From: Pollenia angustigena
Lineage: Eukaryota > Arthropoda > Insecta > Diptera > Polleniidae
Length of the DNA: 64,000 nt
Reading direction: 5' to 3'
NCBI GenBank assembly: GCA_930367215.1
Contig: OV884059.1
Coordinates: forward strand, 157,044,511 to 157,108,510
Both the position numbers and the translations under genes were made by a program. The notes below the pieces were generated by a model that had not been told where the DNA came from, did not search any database, and saw nothing but the letters and a program-made list of their open reading frames with translations. Every line of letters begins with the position of its first letter. Position 1 is the stretch's first letter. Below, in pieces: positions 53,051 to 63,735 of the stretch.

Positions 53051-54721
53051 TGCACCAGTAGTCGGCAATTTAACTTTTTATTCTCAACAGACGCTATCAA
53101 GATTGTGAGTGTATAATTTTGTTGTCAACGGTTTATTATTTTTGAGCAATTTGTGTAGTCTTAGGCTCTTTTAACGGTTTTCAGAAGTTTAGCTATAAAA
53201 ATAGAGTAATTTACATTTTTTTCAACATGTAGCATTTTCCCCAATAGTCGGCACAGTCGTATCTAAGTTTAGCACTTTTTGCCCCAATAGTCGGCATAGG
53301 CTTTTTAAGTAAGAAAAGAATAAATTCTTTTTCCTAGTCGTCCCATTTTAATTTTATAATGGTCTGAAATGCCAAAGAAATGAATTCTTATCCAATACCT
53401 ACCAAAATATTACTTTTATTATATTTATAACCACTGCCGACATCAGAATACATTTTCTCCTATACTCGGCATCATATAAAATACTAAATAAAATGTATGC
53501 CGACTATTGGGAAAAGTAAAAAAAACTCATTTTCTTTGCAATCATTATCAAGAGAGGCGAGTAATATATAAAAAGGAGAAATTTGAGCTTAATAACCCAG
53601 CGGGAAAATGAGGAATTGATTATATAAATAATTAAAAAAATAACGCATTATTTTCGAAAGAATAATAATGCATTCATTGGAATCGAGAAGGTAATTTCAT
53701 CAGACACAAAATTTAAGCACTGATTACCACGTATATTCCCACATATGCAGAACAAGGAATGTATTGTTTCTGTTAGTAACAATTATTCGTGTTTTTGCTT
53801 TACATTCATATTTCCTTAATAAAAATCCGTTATTTTTTTGCTGCCTTTATGTCGCCTACTTATAATTTTTATTTTAGTCGCAGTTTGTGTTTGAAAGCGT
53901 ACGGTCAAAGCACAAATTATATGTCTGTGGGTCAAAGTTATTTAAAGTAAACAGGTATTAAAAAATGTATTCCAAACGGCATTGGAGAAAACTTTTATTA
54001 TAAGACTTTTGAATAATATAATTTATTCCAAAGAATGAATTATTTAATTCATTCGCAGGATACATTAAAATAATTTATTACAATCCTAGGACATGGTCTG
54101 TGTTAAGAATAATGAATTTCAAATCTCATGCAAGATATGTATTACTTTCTCGATTACTATTAATTCCATTTTCCCGCTGGGAAGCAGCTATGGGCACCAC
54201 TACATTGAAAGCTTTGCTTTTGCTCTTTGTTTTTTGTGTATGTATACACATCGTTCGCTCTTTTTGAATTTTCATTTTGAACTTGTCCATAGCTGTTAAT
54301 AAGAGAAAATATAAGTCCGTATGCCGACTACTGGAAATCGCTCAAAATGTTGTCCCTAATGTCGGCAGCCTTTAAAATAAGCGAAATATAATTTTTTTTT
54401 TTTTTTAGACTTAATTTGAACGTCTATCTTCCTACTCAAAGCATTATGGTTAAATAATAACTTAATTTAATGTGATTACTTACTTATTCCAACTGTCCTT
54501 GACACTAAAAAATTACTTAAATAACTAGCAATATCGCGCGTGTTGAGAAGTTGTCACTGAATGACAAGCCAAATCGATCGAAATACTCATCTCAGAAAAT
54601 ACAAACTTTACATAAAGAGAATGGAGTATATTTTCTATTAAAAAAAGTGTTACTTATTTATATATTTGCCGTTATTCTTATTTATTTAACTTTTATAAAA
54701 AATTGGCCGACTACTGGTGCA
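53051..54721. mobile_element. TIR element packed with TCGGCA words, unclassified
   Basis: The inverted ends are TGCACCAGTAGTCGGCA and, reversed, TGCACCAGTAGTCGGCC. Between them, agtcggcat or its complement (often after cccaata or ccacta) occurs at least ten times: near 53251, 53294, 53436, 53466, 53500, 54322, 54362 and the ends. They cluster in the outer 450 bp on each side. The interior is interrupted by a CCCAGCGGG MITE. No transposase and no clear target duplication. Confidence 0.6.
53596..54181. mobile_element. MITE, CCCAGCGGGAAAATG ends
   Basis: The ends CCCAGCGGGAAAATGAGGAA and, reversed, CCCAGCGGGAAAATGGAATT are 586 bp apart. Inner inverted pairs (aataataatgcattca / tgaattatttaattcatt) extend the symmetry. 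It lies inside the TCGGCA element. Flanks show no clear duplication. Confidence 0.6.
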
Positions 54722-55600
54722 TGCCGAACTTAGGGGACGTTACCCTATTTATTTTACATTATCAGGGGTGTTCTGGAAATTGAAAACGCTAAAATTTGGA
54801 AGTGGTATCGGAAAAAGCTTTTAATGCCATACCTATCTTCCTTATAAATATTGTTATTGATATAAAAATTGGCTTAAATAACTTTTACGAAAATTTTGAT
54901 ACAATTAACATTATTTAGCACAATTTTGAAATTGAGATTGTACTTTTTAGGACTGTTCACCACCAACAACAGCATGCAGGTACGCGTAGATTTAAAAAGG
55001 AAAAATTTTCGAAATTCTAAAAATTTTTTCAATTTATTGAAAAAGTTACTACATATTTTTATCAAAATAATTTTTGGGAATACAAAATTTTAATTTTAAA
55101 AGATTTTGTTATTCGTGCTTAATTCCCAGTTTTTATTCTTGATAAAAACACTTGAAATTTATTGTTGATGGGATAAGCTATTCCTATGCGCATTTCACTG
55201 GTTATATTTTTAAAAATACACAATAATTTTTATTAACTTGTTAACCCACAAATTGAAAACAAAAAATAATTAACTTTTCATCATGAAAAACTCCCATAAA
55301 AATGGGGTTTTCAGGTTATTCAAAGAAGAAGAATAACGTGAAATAATATTCACGGCAAAAAATTCACTTTATCGTGAATAGTTTTTTCCCTAGTAATTTG
55401 TTAATTTTTCACAGAAATTTTTGTTCAAAAATAAAATCGACCATATAGGCAGTTAATCTTTTTTAATTTTTTTACATTCAGTGAGAACTGTTATCATTAG
55501 AACGACATAAAATGAACGAAAGGAGCCACCTAGTTCTTTTAATCTGTGAATAGGTCAGAACGATTTTGCCCAACTCAAGAATGAGTCAGGCCTTGTATTT
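54722..55600. other. No feature recognised
   Basis: AT-rich DNA with a short inverted pair tattcacggc..cgtgaata (55350-55380). The facing ORFs at 54874-55093 overlap each other and have no domain. From 55545 the text gaataggtcagaacgatttt repeats 303-330, marking the start of the MADF-unit neighbourhood. Confidence 0.4.
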
Positions 55601-55641
55601 TCATGTACATATGTATACATGAAGAGGAGGACTATACTTAC

Positions 55642-55858
55642 CATTTGATTTTAATGTTTCAGCAATTTGTTGCCAAACTATTTCCCTTTTGGCAACATTT
55701 GAAAACAATTTATGTTTGTTATCGTACAATAAACGATTAATTCGTACTTGAAAAATTAATTTCTTTTTGGAATTGATTTTTTTTGCAATTTCTTTAACTC
55801 TTTTTTTCTTTACCTTCACCGATAATACAATCAATCATCTTCCTATTCATTTGTAACC
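55642..55858 (-). pseudogene. MADF-domain exon, second copy
   Basis: The domain reads KKRVKEIAKKINSKKKLIFQ, then VRINRLLYDNKHKLFSNVAK and WQQIAETLKSNG, followed by a splice donor GTAAGT (55641-55636). It is highly similar to copy A. The N-terminal part has a stop and a 4-bp duplication (gattgatt) before the domain, so the ATG near 55858 is out of frame. The domain is better conserved than the surrounding DNA by eye, which may indicate past coding constraint. Confidence 0.5.
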
Positions 55859-56185
55859 ATCTGTAATACCTATAAAAAAAAAATTAGTAAGCCAAAACTC
55901 TATTCTACACAAAAAAAATGTTAAGCCCTAGAAAATTAAATGTTTAGCAAGATGTTGATGATTTACTTTCAATTTCATGTGTTGATATGTTAACAAAACA
56001 GCAGGGAATAACAGCAGTTTATTTTATACATCTATCACATTTTATTTTTGCATTGATACAATATAACAGTTCTGGTGTTATGTTTATAAAAACTTCTGTT
56101 ATATTTACTAACAGTGTGTTTGTGTTTGAGTATCAATGTTAAACCAACTTAATTCTCTCGGAGTAAACAACCACTTTTTAGATAC

Positions 56186-57582
56186 CAGTGTTACCACCAG
56201 CAAAATTCAAAATTACACTTGAGATGAAGCAAAATTACCCGATTTAAATGAAATTACACCTGATATAAAATTGAAGTTTTATTAAATAAAAAGACATTTA
56301 CAAAGAAGCAAAAACACAACAAACTCATTAAAACAAGATCAATATTAGTCAAGCTGTTAATTTTATTTAAATTAACAAAAATAACATTAAAGACTTAAAA
56401 AAAATTAATTAAAAATAAAATAAAACTGCTAAAATAATGAGTTTAACTACCACATTTGGTTGATATATCTTGGGAAGGTTTAAAATGTTCCTTGTCATTG
56501 CTTTATAATGGATGCTTTTTAGCCCCATAGAGCGTATGAAAGGTTAGCTGTCAAACGAATTGCCATACTGTTTTCACTTTTTGATCAGGCGCATCATCAT
56601 GAATAGATTCATGCTTGAACAACGCCACCAAATTATCCAATATACTTTGAAAATCAGCCATCGATTTTCGCAACTTAAAGGTGACTTAATGATTTAAATA
56701 ACGCAACTTTTTTCACAAATGTAGGCGATGTGTTGATTTAGAGAAAATAAACTGTCAATTAGACTTCAAGGCCGTGCGATGTGACACTTATTGATTGTTT
56801 TCCGTAGGGCTGTGACAATCGGTGTCTTGGAGGTCAACATTGTTCATTTTATTCGAAAAAGAGAAACAAAATTGGACGTCTGCAATGCGTTTCGTCAAGG
56901 ACAGGCGCGGTGTCTATTTGTTTTAAATCAGTTTCAAATGGTAATGCCGTGTATCAATTTGCGATTAAAATTAATTTTATTTTTGTGTTGCCTACCATTT
57001 TAAGTTTCATGGTGTTAAAAAATACCCTTTTTACCTTATTTAGTAAACAAAATGCCTGCAGAGTTTTATACAACTGTCCCTTTCGTAATTCAGTTTTACA
57101 ACTGTAAAAGGCGTTAAATATTCTTTACTAAAACATTATAAAGTAGCAAGATAGAAAAAAAATTAATTTTATGTTGCAATATTGGAAACATATCTTCCTC
57201 CAGGCAAGTTTTTAGTTTGAATAACTTTTTTCAGTAAACTTCAGGTTCTAAATCACTATGATAGGCATCTTTATCCAAATCTAAGGGTCCATCTTGCGAC
57301 ATTCACTACCAACCATTTGAAAATATATGTATGTTTAATGATTGAAATCGTTTCTTAAAAATAAACCGAGACTTTGATTCAAAAGGCTGTTCATTTCTTA
57401 GCAACAATATTTAAAAAGAAATAAATGTCATCACTTAAATCGAATCTTGATTTTATTAGGGCATCTGAAGTAAAAATTGCATATAACACCTGAATTACAC
57501 CTAAGAGAAATTACCCACGCTCTACCCACGACCGTAAAAATTATACCAAATTCGGGTAATTACCCACAAAGTGGCAACACTG
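56186..57582. mobile_element. hAT-like element, AATTACMC words
   Basis: A perfect 8-bp duplication TTAGATAC (56178-56185 and 57583-57590) and ends CAGTGTTACCAC / GTGGCAACACTG. Copy A (tttttagatacaataaaaa, 3013) is the empty site. Words aaattacac, aattaccc and ggtaatt repeat inside both ends (56205-56265 and 57480-57570). No hAT transposase; a mariner-like start lies at 56600. Confidence 0.85.
56598..56700 (+). pseudogene. Possible mariner N-terminal fragment
   Basis: ATG at about 56599 opens MNRFMLEQRHQIIQYTLKIS, which resembles the mariner start M.R.T.EQR..II..Y seen at 12014 and 44955. The frame ends within some 30 codons and nothing further matches. It could be a relic captured by the hAT, or chance. 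Confidence 0.35.
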
Positions 57583-57748
57583 TTAGATACGTAAAAAATA
57601 AAAACAAAACAAAACTAAAAATACACACCAAAAAATATTATTATTTTACACTATTCTTACTCTGCAACTTCGGTTTGTTTCACGATTTGTCTACACGAAA
57701 CAATTTTGTGTTGACTGTTTTAACACGATCAATATTTTGTATTTTAAC

Positions 57749-58620
57749 CAGGGTTCCTAGTTTAATTTTAAGCCTTTTCCCCAATTTGCGATTTCTCATC
57801 CCCAAAAAAGTTATTTTCTTATCCCAAAAAATTCCCATATTTCCTTAACAATAAAATACATAATATTATGTCAATGGAAAAAAAACATACACATTAATTT
57901 ATTTAAATAAATCCATTTGTGTGATATAATTAAAACCAAGGTATATGTACACAAGGTAAACTCGTTGGCCCATATGTTTGTCAGCTGATTACCCCTAGTT
58001 GGAAGCCAAACGTCAAATTTCGTGTATATGAGCAAAAATTTGTACATGTGTGCGTTAAATTGTTTTTGTTTTATATGATGACAATTTTGACAACTTGGTT
58101 CCTTTTATAGAGCAGCATATCTACACTCCCAAATGTAAATATACCTTGATTAAAACTAATGTTATTTATTATTTAAGTTCCACATATCTGCATATGTACA
58201 CATGTATAGAATGTAACAGGGGTAACGCAAAAGAAAAATAATTATGCGTCAATATTTATCATTTCAAAATTGGTTTTACATGTTGTTTGTTTAAAAATCG
58301 CGTTTGAAATGATTGAATAAATTTGTCACTGAAAACAACATTATTTTGCATTCTGTTGCAAATATTGATTTTGGTTGTATTCATGATAGAAAAAGACTCG
58401 TTCAACAAGTACAAAAAGGTTTTTATGTTACAAAACAATACTTAAGTTTGAAATCACATCTTGACCAAATCGGTCTTACCAGTGCAAAAATGGAACTAAT
58501 AATGATATATTATCCCCAAAAATCCCCAGCGAAAAGAGTTTTTCCCCCAAAAAATCCCCTGGAGATTTTTACGAAATTTTTATCCCCAATTGCAAAAAAA
58601 ACCCCAATTTGGGAACTAAA
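57749..58620. mobile_element. hAT-like element remnant, ATCCCCAAAA words
   Basis: It starts CAGGGTTCCTAGTTT and probably ends near tttgggaactaaa at 58618. Words tccccaatttg, atccccaaaaaa and tcccaaaa occur near the left (57778-57840), and ttatccccaaaaatcccc, ccccaattg and aaccccaatttggg near the right (58510-58612). No 8-bp duplication was found, so the right end may be damaged. The ORF at 58313-58645 runs into these words and shows no transposase motif. Confidence 0.5.
57937..58148. mobile_element. Small MITE, CAAGGTATAT ends, 8-bp duplication
   Basis: The ends CAAGGTATATGTACA and, reversed, CAAGGTATATTTACA are flanked by ATTAAAAC (57929-57936 and 58149-58156). 212 bp, no ORF. A relative with CAAGGTATATTTATAG ends lies at 59078-59315. 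The 8-bp duplication suggests hAT type. Confidence 0.7.
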
Positions 58621-59077
58621 TGAATGCGAATTATTATTGTTTTAAATTTACATATGCATGTACATATGTGTATTTTTGACAGCTTATCTTATAAGATATT
58701 TGTTATAAGATTTCTCATAACAACTGTCTCATAATATTTATTATAATAATAATATTAACACTATTTGAGAGTCCACACGAAAGATAATACTCGCTGCGAT
58801 TGAATTTGACGTTTGCTGATATACAAATCTTATATGTATCTTATCTCAGGTGGAGAGCCTGTGTTATACATGAATCAATTGATGCCAACTCTTGGGAGAC
58901 AAAATGCGTGAAGACACATACAATAAAATTTATTTCCATCTAAAGAACGGTACTAGAAAAATTTTCCAAATTTGGTACACATATGTAGCTGGGCTATACA
59001 CAGCCTCATTACTCAACATGAAAATTTCCTGAGTTGACTATGGTTGTTTTTGTAATTGTTTAAAAATGTTACCACCA

Positions 59078-59315
59078 AGGTATATTTATAGCAGGTAGCC
59101 GCGAGATTACAACAAATGTACAATAAAACAAACAACAGGGCTTTTATTGTTGTTATGTGATACCTACTGTCAAACAGCAAAGGTGTTGATACGAGACAAA
59201 AAAGACAAAAAACTTGTTTACAAAAACATTTGACAGTTCGTATCACAAAACAAACAAATAAAAAAAAAATCAGCAGGCTTTCCGAGACTACCTTCTATAA
59301 ATATATGTACCTTGG
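59078..59315. mobile_element. Small MITE, CAAGGTATATTTATAG ends
   Basis: The left CAAGGTATATTTATAGC and, reversed right, CAAGGTACATATATTTATAG are inverted. Flanks gttaccac and gttcatta agree only in part. Internal text aaaacaaacaacaggg and tgttgatacgagacaaaaa; no plausible protein. Confidence 0.5.
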
Positions 59316-59329
59316 TTCATTATACATAT

Positions 59330-60143
59330 ACTGTTAAAATACACCTCTGGTATGATGAGAATACATAATGGTTTAGAAAATAAACATTTACCGACCGCTT
59401 GTCAAATTTTGTATCCGTATTCTCTTTTGTTCAATACATTTTGCATTTACATGATACGATTTTTCTCATTCTAAATCATTTTTGGGCATGTCGTAATACA
59501 TTGTAATATAGAATCTCACAAATTCGAACCGTCTAGAAATTAGAACCGGCCATTTAAATGTATTGGATGCTCTAAAATTAGAACCTGTGTTTTTAATTTC
59601 TGGAAGTTTTTTTTTTGTTTTTATTTCTACCAGGAAATTTTTTTTTTATGATTTTGAACTTAATAAGCGAAAACCCAAATTAAACGCTCTACAGTTTGAA
59701 CAGGGTGTTCTAATTTCTGGATTTTTTGTTTGTATTTTCACTACAAACTATTTTTTTCGCTCATTAAAGTAAAAATAAAACGGGGAATCACCGAGTTATT
59801 GGGGGTGTGTACAATTCGGTCATATGCGTATGAAATTTAATATGCTTGTACAAATTTGGGTCAGTTGACAACTGAAGGTCAATTAAAACAATAATTAAAA
59901 ACCTTTTTAAAAGTTTTTCTATGAATTAAATATGTTAAATTAATTAAATGTTATTAAATAAAAACTGTTTTAATTTAAAATAAAGCTTATGAAACTATTC
60001 ATTATCTATCACTATTTCATTATAATTTATCATTTTCTGTAAAAAAAAGGTACAGAAATTCGAACTTTTCAGAAATTTGAACTGCCCGGTGCACAAAGTG
60101 GTTCTAATTTGTGAGATTCTACTGTACCGTGTAAACTTGCCTT
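59330..60143. mobile_element. AGGCCAG-family MITE half, with a nested pogo-type element
   Basis: The text from ctgttaaaatacacctctgg to cgtaatacattgta is an inverted relative of 33330-33490. After the nested element, ccgtgtaaacttgcct (60128-60143) is its terminal repeat. It corresponds to only one half of the 33.3-kb copy, so the other terminus is missing. Confidence 0.55.
59506..60123. mobile_element. Pogo-type MITE, CAGTAGAATCTC ends
   Basis: The right end reversed is CAGTAGAATCTCACAAATTA and the left is ATATAGAATCTCACAAATTC; TA flanks both (59504-59505 and 60124-60125). Words attcgaac, aattagaacc and tttgaac repeat inside both ends. This is the same end type as 49440-49947. Two small ORFs inside are repeat artefacts. 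Confidence 0.65.
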
Positions 60144-60283
60144 TATAAATACACAACATCTGATAAAATATGGGCGGAATTGGGGGAGTGAGCGTGACAC
60201 CCTCTAAAGAAAAGTATTTATATAACAAAGAAGAGTATTTTATTTATCTTTCATAAGTCCCCGTTTTATAGGCTCAAATCAAA

Positions 60284-61049
60284 ATCTACCATCAAAGATG
60301 TTGAAAATGCGAAACACTTGTTTACATTGCATCTACATTCAAACAAAAATGTCACTATTTAAAAAAAAATAATGTTTTTAAAATAAAAATGTTTTTTTTT
60401 TCACAAAAATGCCAAAATTTAAAAAGAAAAAACAAAAATGTATTTGAAGTTCCATTTGTTTAAAAATATAAAAAATACTTAACAAAAAAAGTCCGAGTTC
60501 ATACGGCTCATGTCTTATTAACAAGATTCTTCCTTTTTCTTCTTTGAACATTAATTGGCGTTCAAATGATTCATGTCATGTTGACATGTGCTTTTTTGAT
60601 ATTGAAAACAATAACAAAATTAAACAACGAATAAAAAAGCAAAACGTTAAGACAGTACATGCATCTGTGTACTCGTTTCTTTTCCCCTCGTCCCTCTCGC
60701 CTATAAAGTAGCAGTCTTGTCAATAAGACATGAGCCGTATGAACACAGACAAACATTGCAATAAGAGAGAAAACTTGACAAATGGTAACGCTGACTTAAA
60801 ACAAAACTTTGTTTGTCAGTGATGCCACAATAATAATAATATAACTTATTGCCACTTTTCTAGTGATAACACTTAAATAATCGGAAGATGTTGAATGGAA
60901 TAAAATGAGATAGGAACATCTTTCAAAGATGTTGAAAGATGTTGGTTTTTAGACCTACATATGTATTTCTTATGGAAAGATGTTTACATCTTCGCAAATT
61001 GCGGCAAATTGATGGTAGATGTTAGATGTTGATCAGTATAAAAAGGCTA
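60284..61049. mobile_element. TAGCCTT-family element, first of a tandem pair
   Basis: It shows the family phrases ccatcaaagatgttgaaaat, agtgatgccacaataa and atgttttacatcttcgcaaa, and ends tataaaaaggcta at 61049 followed by TTA. Its left end is vague. It contains the MITE at 60491-60750. Confidence 0.5.
60491..60750. mobile_element. MITE of the TTYACAC group (GTCYGWG family)
   Basis: Ends GTCCGAGTTCATACGGCTCA and, reversed, GTCTGTGTTCATACGGCTCA; the arms go on with tgtcttattgacaag-like text. AAA lies on both sides. Bases 8-14 read TTCATAC, one change from TTCACAC. 260 bp. Confidence 0.7.
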
Positions 61050-61052
61050 TTA

Positions 61053-61549
61053 CACCCTTTGTACACTTGCATACATTTCGAAGGAACGCATGGAAGATGT
61101 TGAAAATGTGAAATACGCGTTCACACTTGAAACATCTAACATCCACTTTCAATAAAAAATGTCACCATTTCTGAAAAAAAAACTTTTATATTTTTTAAAT
61201 ACTTTTTTTCTACAAAAGTGCCAACATTTCAAAAGATGACACCAAAATGTATTTCTAATTCATTTCGTTTAATAATTTTAGCAAAATTAAGAAAAACTTA
61301 AGAAATGGTAACGCTGCTTTCAAAGCAACTTCCATTTTGTCAGTGATGCCACAATGATAACAAAACTTATTGCCACTTTTCTAGTGATGACACTAAAAGA
61401 ATCGAAAAATGTAAAAGGGAACGAAATGAGATAGTAACATTCTGTAAAGATGTTGACAAATTTTGATTTTTAGCCCTATGTATTTCTTATGGAAAAATTC
61501 CAACATCTTCGCAAATTGATGTTAAATGTTGACAAGTGTGAAAAGGCTA
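61053..61549. mobile_element. TAGCCTT-family element, second of a tandem pair
   Basis: Ends CACCCTTTGTACACTTGC and, reversed, TAGCCTTTTCACACTTGTC, with TTA at 61050-61052 and 61550-61552. Almost the reverse of 48217-48821, including cgcgttcacacttgaaaca and cataagaaatacataggg. The left TTA is shared with the end of the preceding copy. Confidence 0.7.
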
Positions 61550-61552
61550 TTA

Positions 61553-62102
61553 GACAAGAAAAGGTTACTTTGACAAAGATTATTGAATTCTCTTTTAAGC
61601 TTTGTTTCGTGTTTAAACACACAAAGTTAGTTTATCAAAGTTTTATTTTCTTTGGTTTGAAAATAATATATAAACAGCGTTGCCAGGCTGATGGTTTATC
61701 ATATTTTTTGACGAAAATACCATTTAAAGATTAAGATTCACAGAAACTGGGAATTATTTCCTTCTGAAGGTTACTTTATATTATATTCAACATTTTTTCA
61801 TTTTTCGAATTTATTCTAAGTTTGTTTGTACAAAATACAATATTTTATTAAAACAGTAAATTTTTAAAACAAGGAAGTTTTGTATCAGCTTGTTATTGAT
61901 TGGTTTTGCACATTTTGTACCCAGTGTCTAGAATACAAAAAATTGCATCATTAATATTAATTTTAATTTTAATATGCATTTTCAATTGTATTATAAATTA
62001 ATTAATATGAAACATGAATTTCTTATTAAAATTTTAAACATTCCATTTTTAAAAAGTTCAATAACCAAAATATTAATCCTTATGTTATTTTTTATTAAAC
62101 AC
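61553..62102. other. No gene recognised
   Basis: AT-rich. Holds cagcgttgccaggctgat (61676), a possible hAT-like tip, and the segment 61738-61830 that also occurs at 52130-52400. No ORF with a domain. Confidence 0.35.
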
Positions 62103-62750
62103 TAGCTGACCCGACAGACGTTGTCCTGTCCAAGTTAGGTAAAATGTTTGAGTTCGATTTTTAAAATCCGCTAAAAAGATTCGAACAATGAAAGAAAAAT
62201 TAGTCAAATCGATGGAGCCGTTTTCTGATTTTAGGTAAACCGAAAAAGGTGGGCGTTAAAAAGGGCGGGGGTTGGACCATGGCGATGATTTTAAAGAAAA
62301 AATCGGTCAAGCCGTTCTCAAGTTATGCGCTTAATACAAAAAGTGGGCGTAAAAGTAGGCGTGGTAAATTTGTCTTTCGATGAAAACTTAAAATGAATTA
62401 ATACGAACATTTGAAAGGAAAATTTGTCAAATCGATGGAGCCGTTTTCTGATTTTAGGTAATTCGAAAAAAGTGGGCGTGGCAAAATTTTCTATTCGTAT
62501 AAATCTAAGTTGGACCATGGCGATCATTTTAAAGAAAAAATCGTCAGTATTATATACATAGATGTCATTGGTGCAATATGAAAATTGGATTTTGCAACGC
62601 CCCTCCGCTCGCAGACCGAAAATTAAAAATCAGACTTCACAGTGTCACTCGCCTGAATATTCTGAAGATTCCCTGAAAATTTCATTAAAATCGGCCGATT
62701 TGGAGTCCATACGTTACATACACACATCATGTTTTATATATATGTAGGTA
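62103..62750. repeat. ACCCGACAGACG-family repeat, 3'-complete
   Basis: Starts ctagctgacccgacagacgt, passes aagtaggcgtgg and attttgcaacgcccctccg, and ends catcatgttttatatatatg. Very close to 12970-13400 in its second half. No ORF credible. Confidence 0.65.
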
Positions 62751-62754
62751 TAGA

Positions 62755-63735
62755 AAGAGCTTCAAATATTAAAGATATTGAAAATAATTTTTACATGTGA
62801 TATTGATACAAAATTATACATAATAATTTATAGTCCAAATTCGCTTATATTCGACAAAAGTTGTGCAACTTTAGTAGTGGACTTTAAGCGAAAGGTACTG
62901 TAGTAGAATTTTCTAGCGTTTGTACAAGCGATAAATGTTAAAAATATAGAACTGTCAAGCGTACTGCATTTTCCCAGACGCAAACCAATTTACTAAAAAA
63001 CTTTTGCCTTTTAAAAATAGACAATATATATTATATTGTCTTCCCTTTCGCACAATGATTAAAGCAAATGTTAAAAATATACCAAAATACAATATTTAAC
63101 ATCAATATAACTCTCTATTAATTTCTTAAATTGCTCTCATCGAACGAAAAACGGTTTGTTGTTGTTTTCTTCAATTCTGCTTTGTTTACTTATCCGTCAG
63201 CAGCCCAAATCATTTTGTTTTATACAAATTTAATTTACATACGTATGTATATACCTACATAATTTAATATAATTAGCAAAAAACTTACCTTGTAAATATT
63301 ATTTAATTTTTTGTTTAGAATAAAATTTAAAAGAACTTGTTGCAAAAATTATTTTTGTTTTGTTGTAGGTATTTAGTTTTTTAATACAAGTTCTACTTTT
63401 TAATGTTACAACACTGGCACAGCCGAACCAAACAAACTGTTGAGAGAAACTAATATGTTAAACTAATTCAATATGCGGAACATACATAAATACATACATT
63501 CACACACTTATCATATATTTTAGGTGGCAATGCTGTCAGATGTTCATCAGCAACATGTTTTTAATTGAAATTCTGTAAAGAATCTGATAACATCAAACTT
63601 TTGATTTACAATTGCTCAAATACTGTACTTATTAAAAAAATTCAGTACAGTTTTAATACAAAAAATAACATATAAAGCATGTTGCAAAGTCAAAATGTTA
63701 TCGTGTTTTTAACATTTATTTGAGGAACGTTAAAA
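62755..63735. repeat. Dispersed repeat unit, copy of 13401-14395
   Basis: Co-linear with 13401-14395 from agcttcaaatattaaagata to ttaacatttatttgaggaacg. Differences are mostly small gaps and microsatellite changes. The remaining 63736-64000 has no recognised feature. Confidence 0.6.

Larger units (their letters stand above)
55601..60235 (-). repeat. MADF-bearing repeat unit, copy B (interrupted)
   Basis: The parts 55601-56185, 57583-57748, 58868-59010 and 60146-60235 line up in order with 2453-3520 of copy A. The gaps are a hAT (56186-57582), a CCCCAAA-word element with other DNA (57749-58867), and a stretch with MITEs (59011-60145). Copy B is thus the later disrupted version of the unit at 2.5 kb. 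Confidence 0.6.

Noticed and set aside
57477..58645. ORFs at 57477-57848 and 58313-58645
   Set aside because: The first spans a hAT end, the repeat unit and another element. The second reads through ATCCCCAAAA word repeats. Neither has a domain.
13000..62527. Minus-strand ORFs at 13000-13254, 15771-15989 and 62318-62527 with nearly the same protein (FFELPKIRKRLHRF)
   Set aside because: They lie in copies of the ACCCGACAGACG repeat. The similarity comes from the repeat DNA, there is no domain, and the 5.2-kb copy does not keep the frame.
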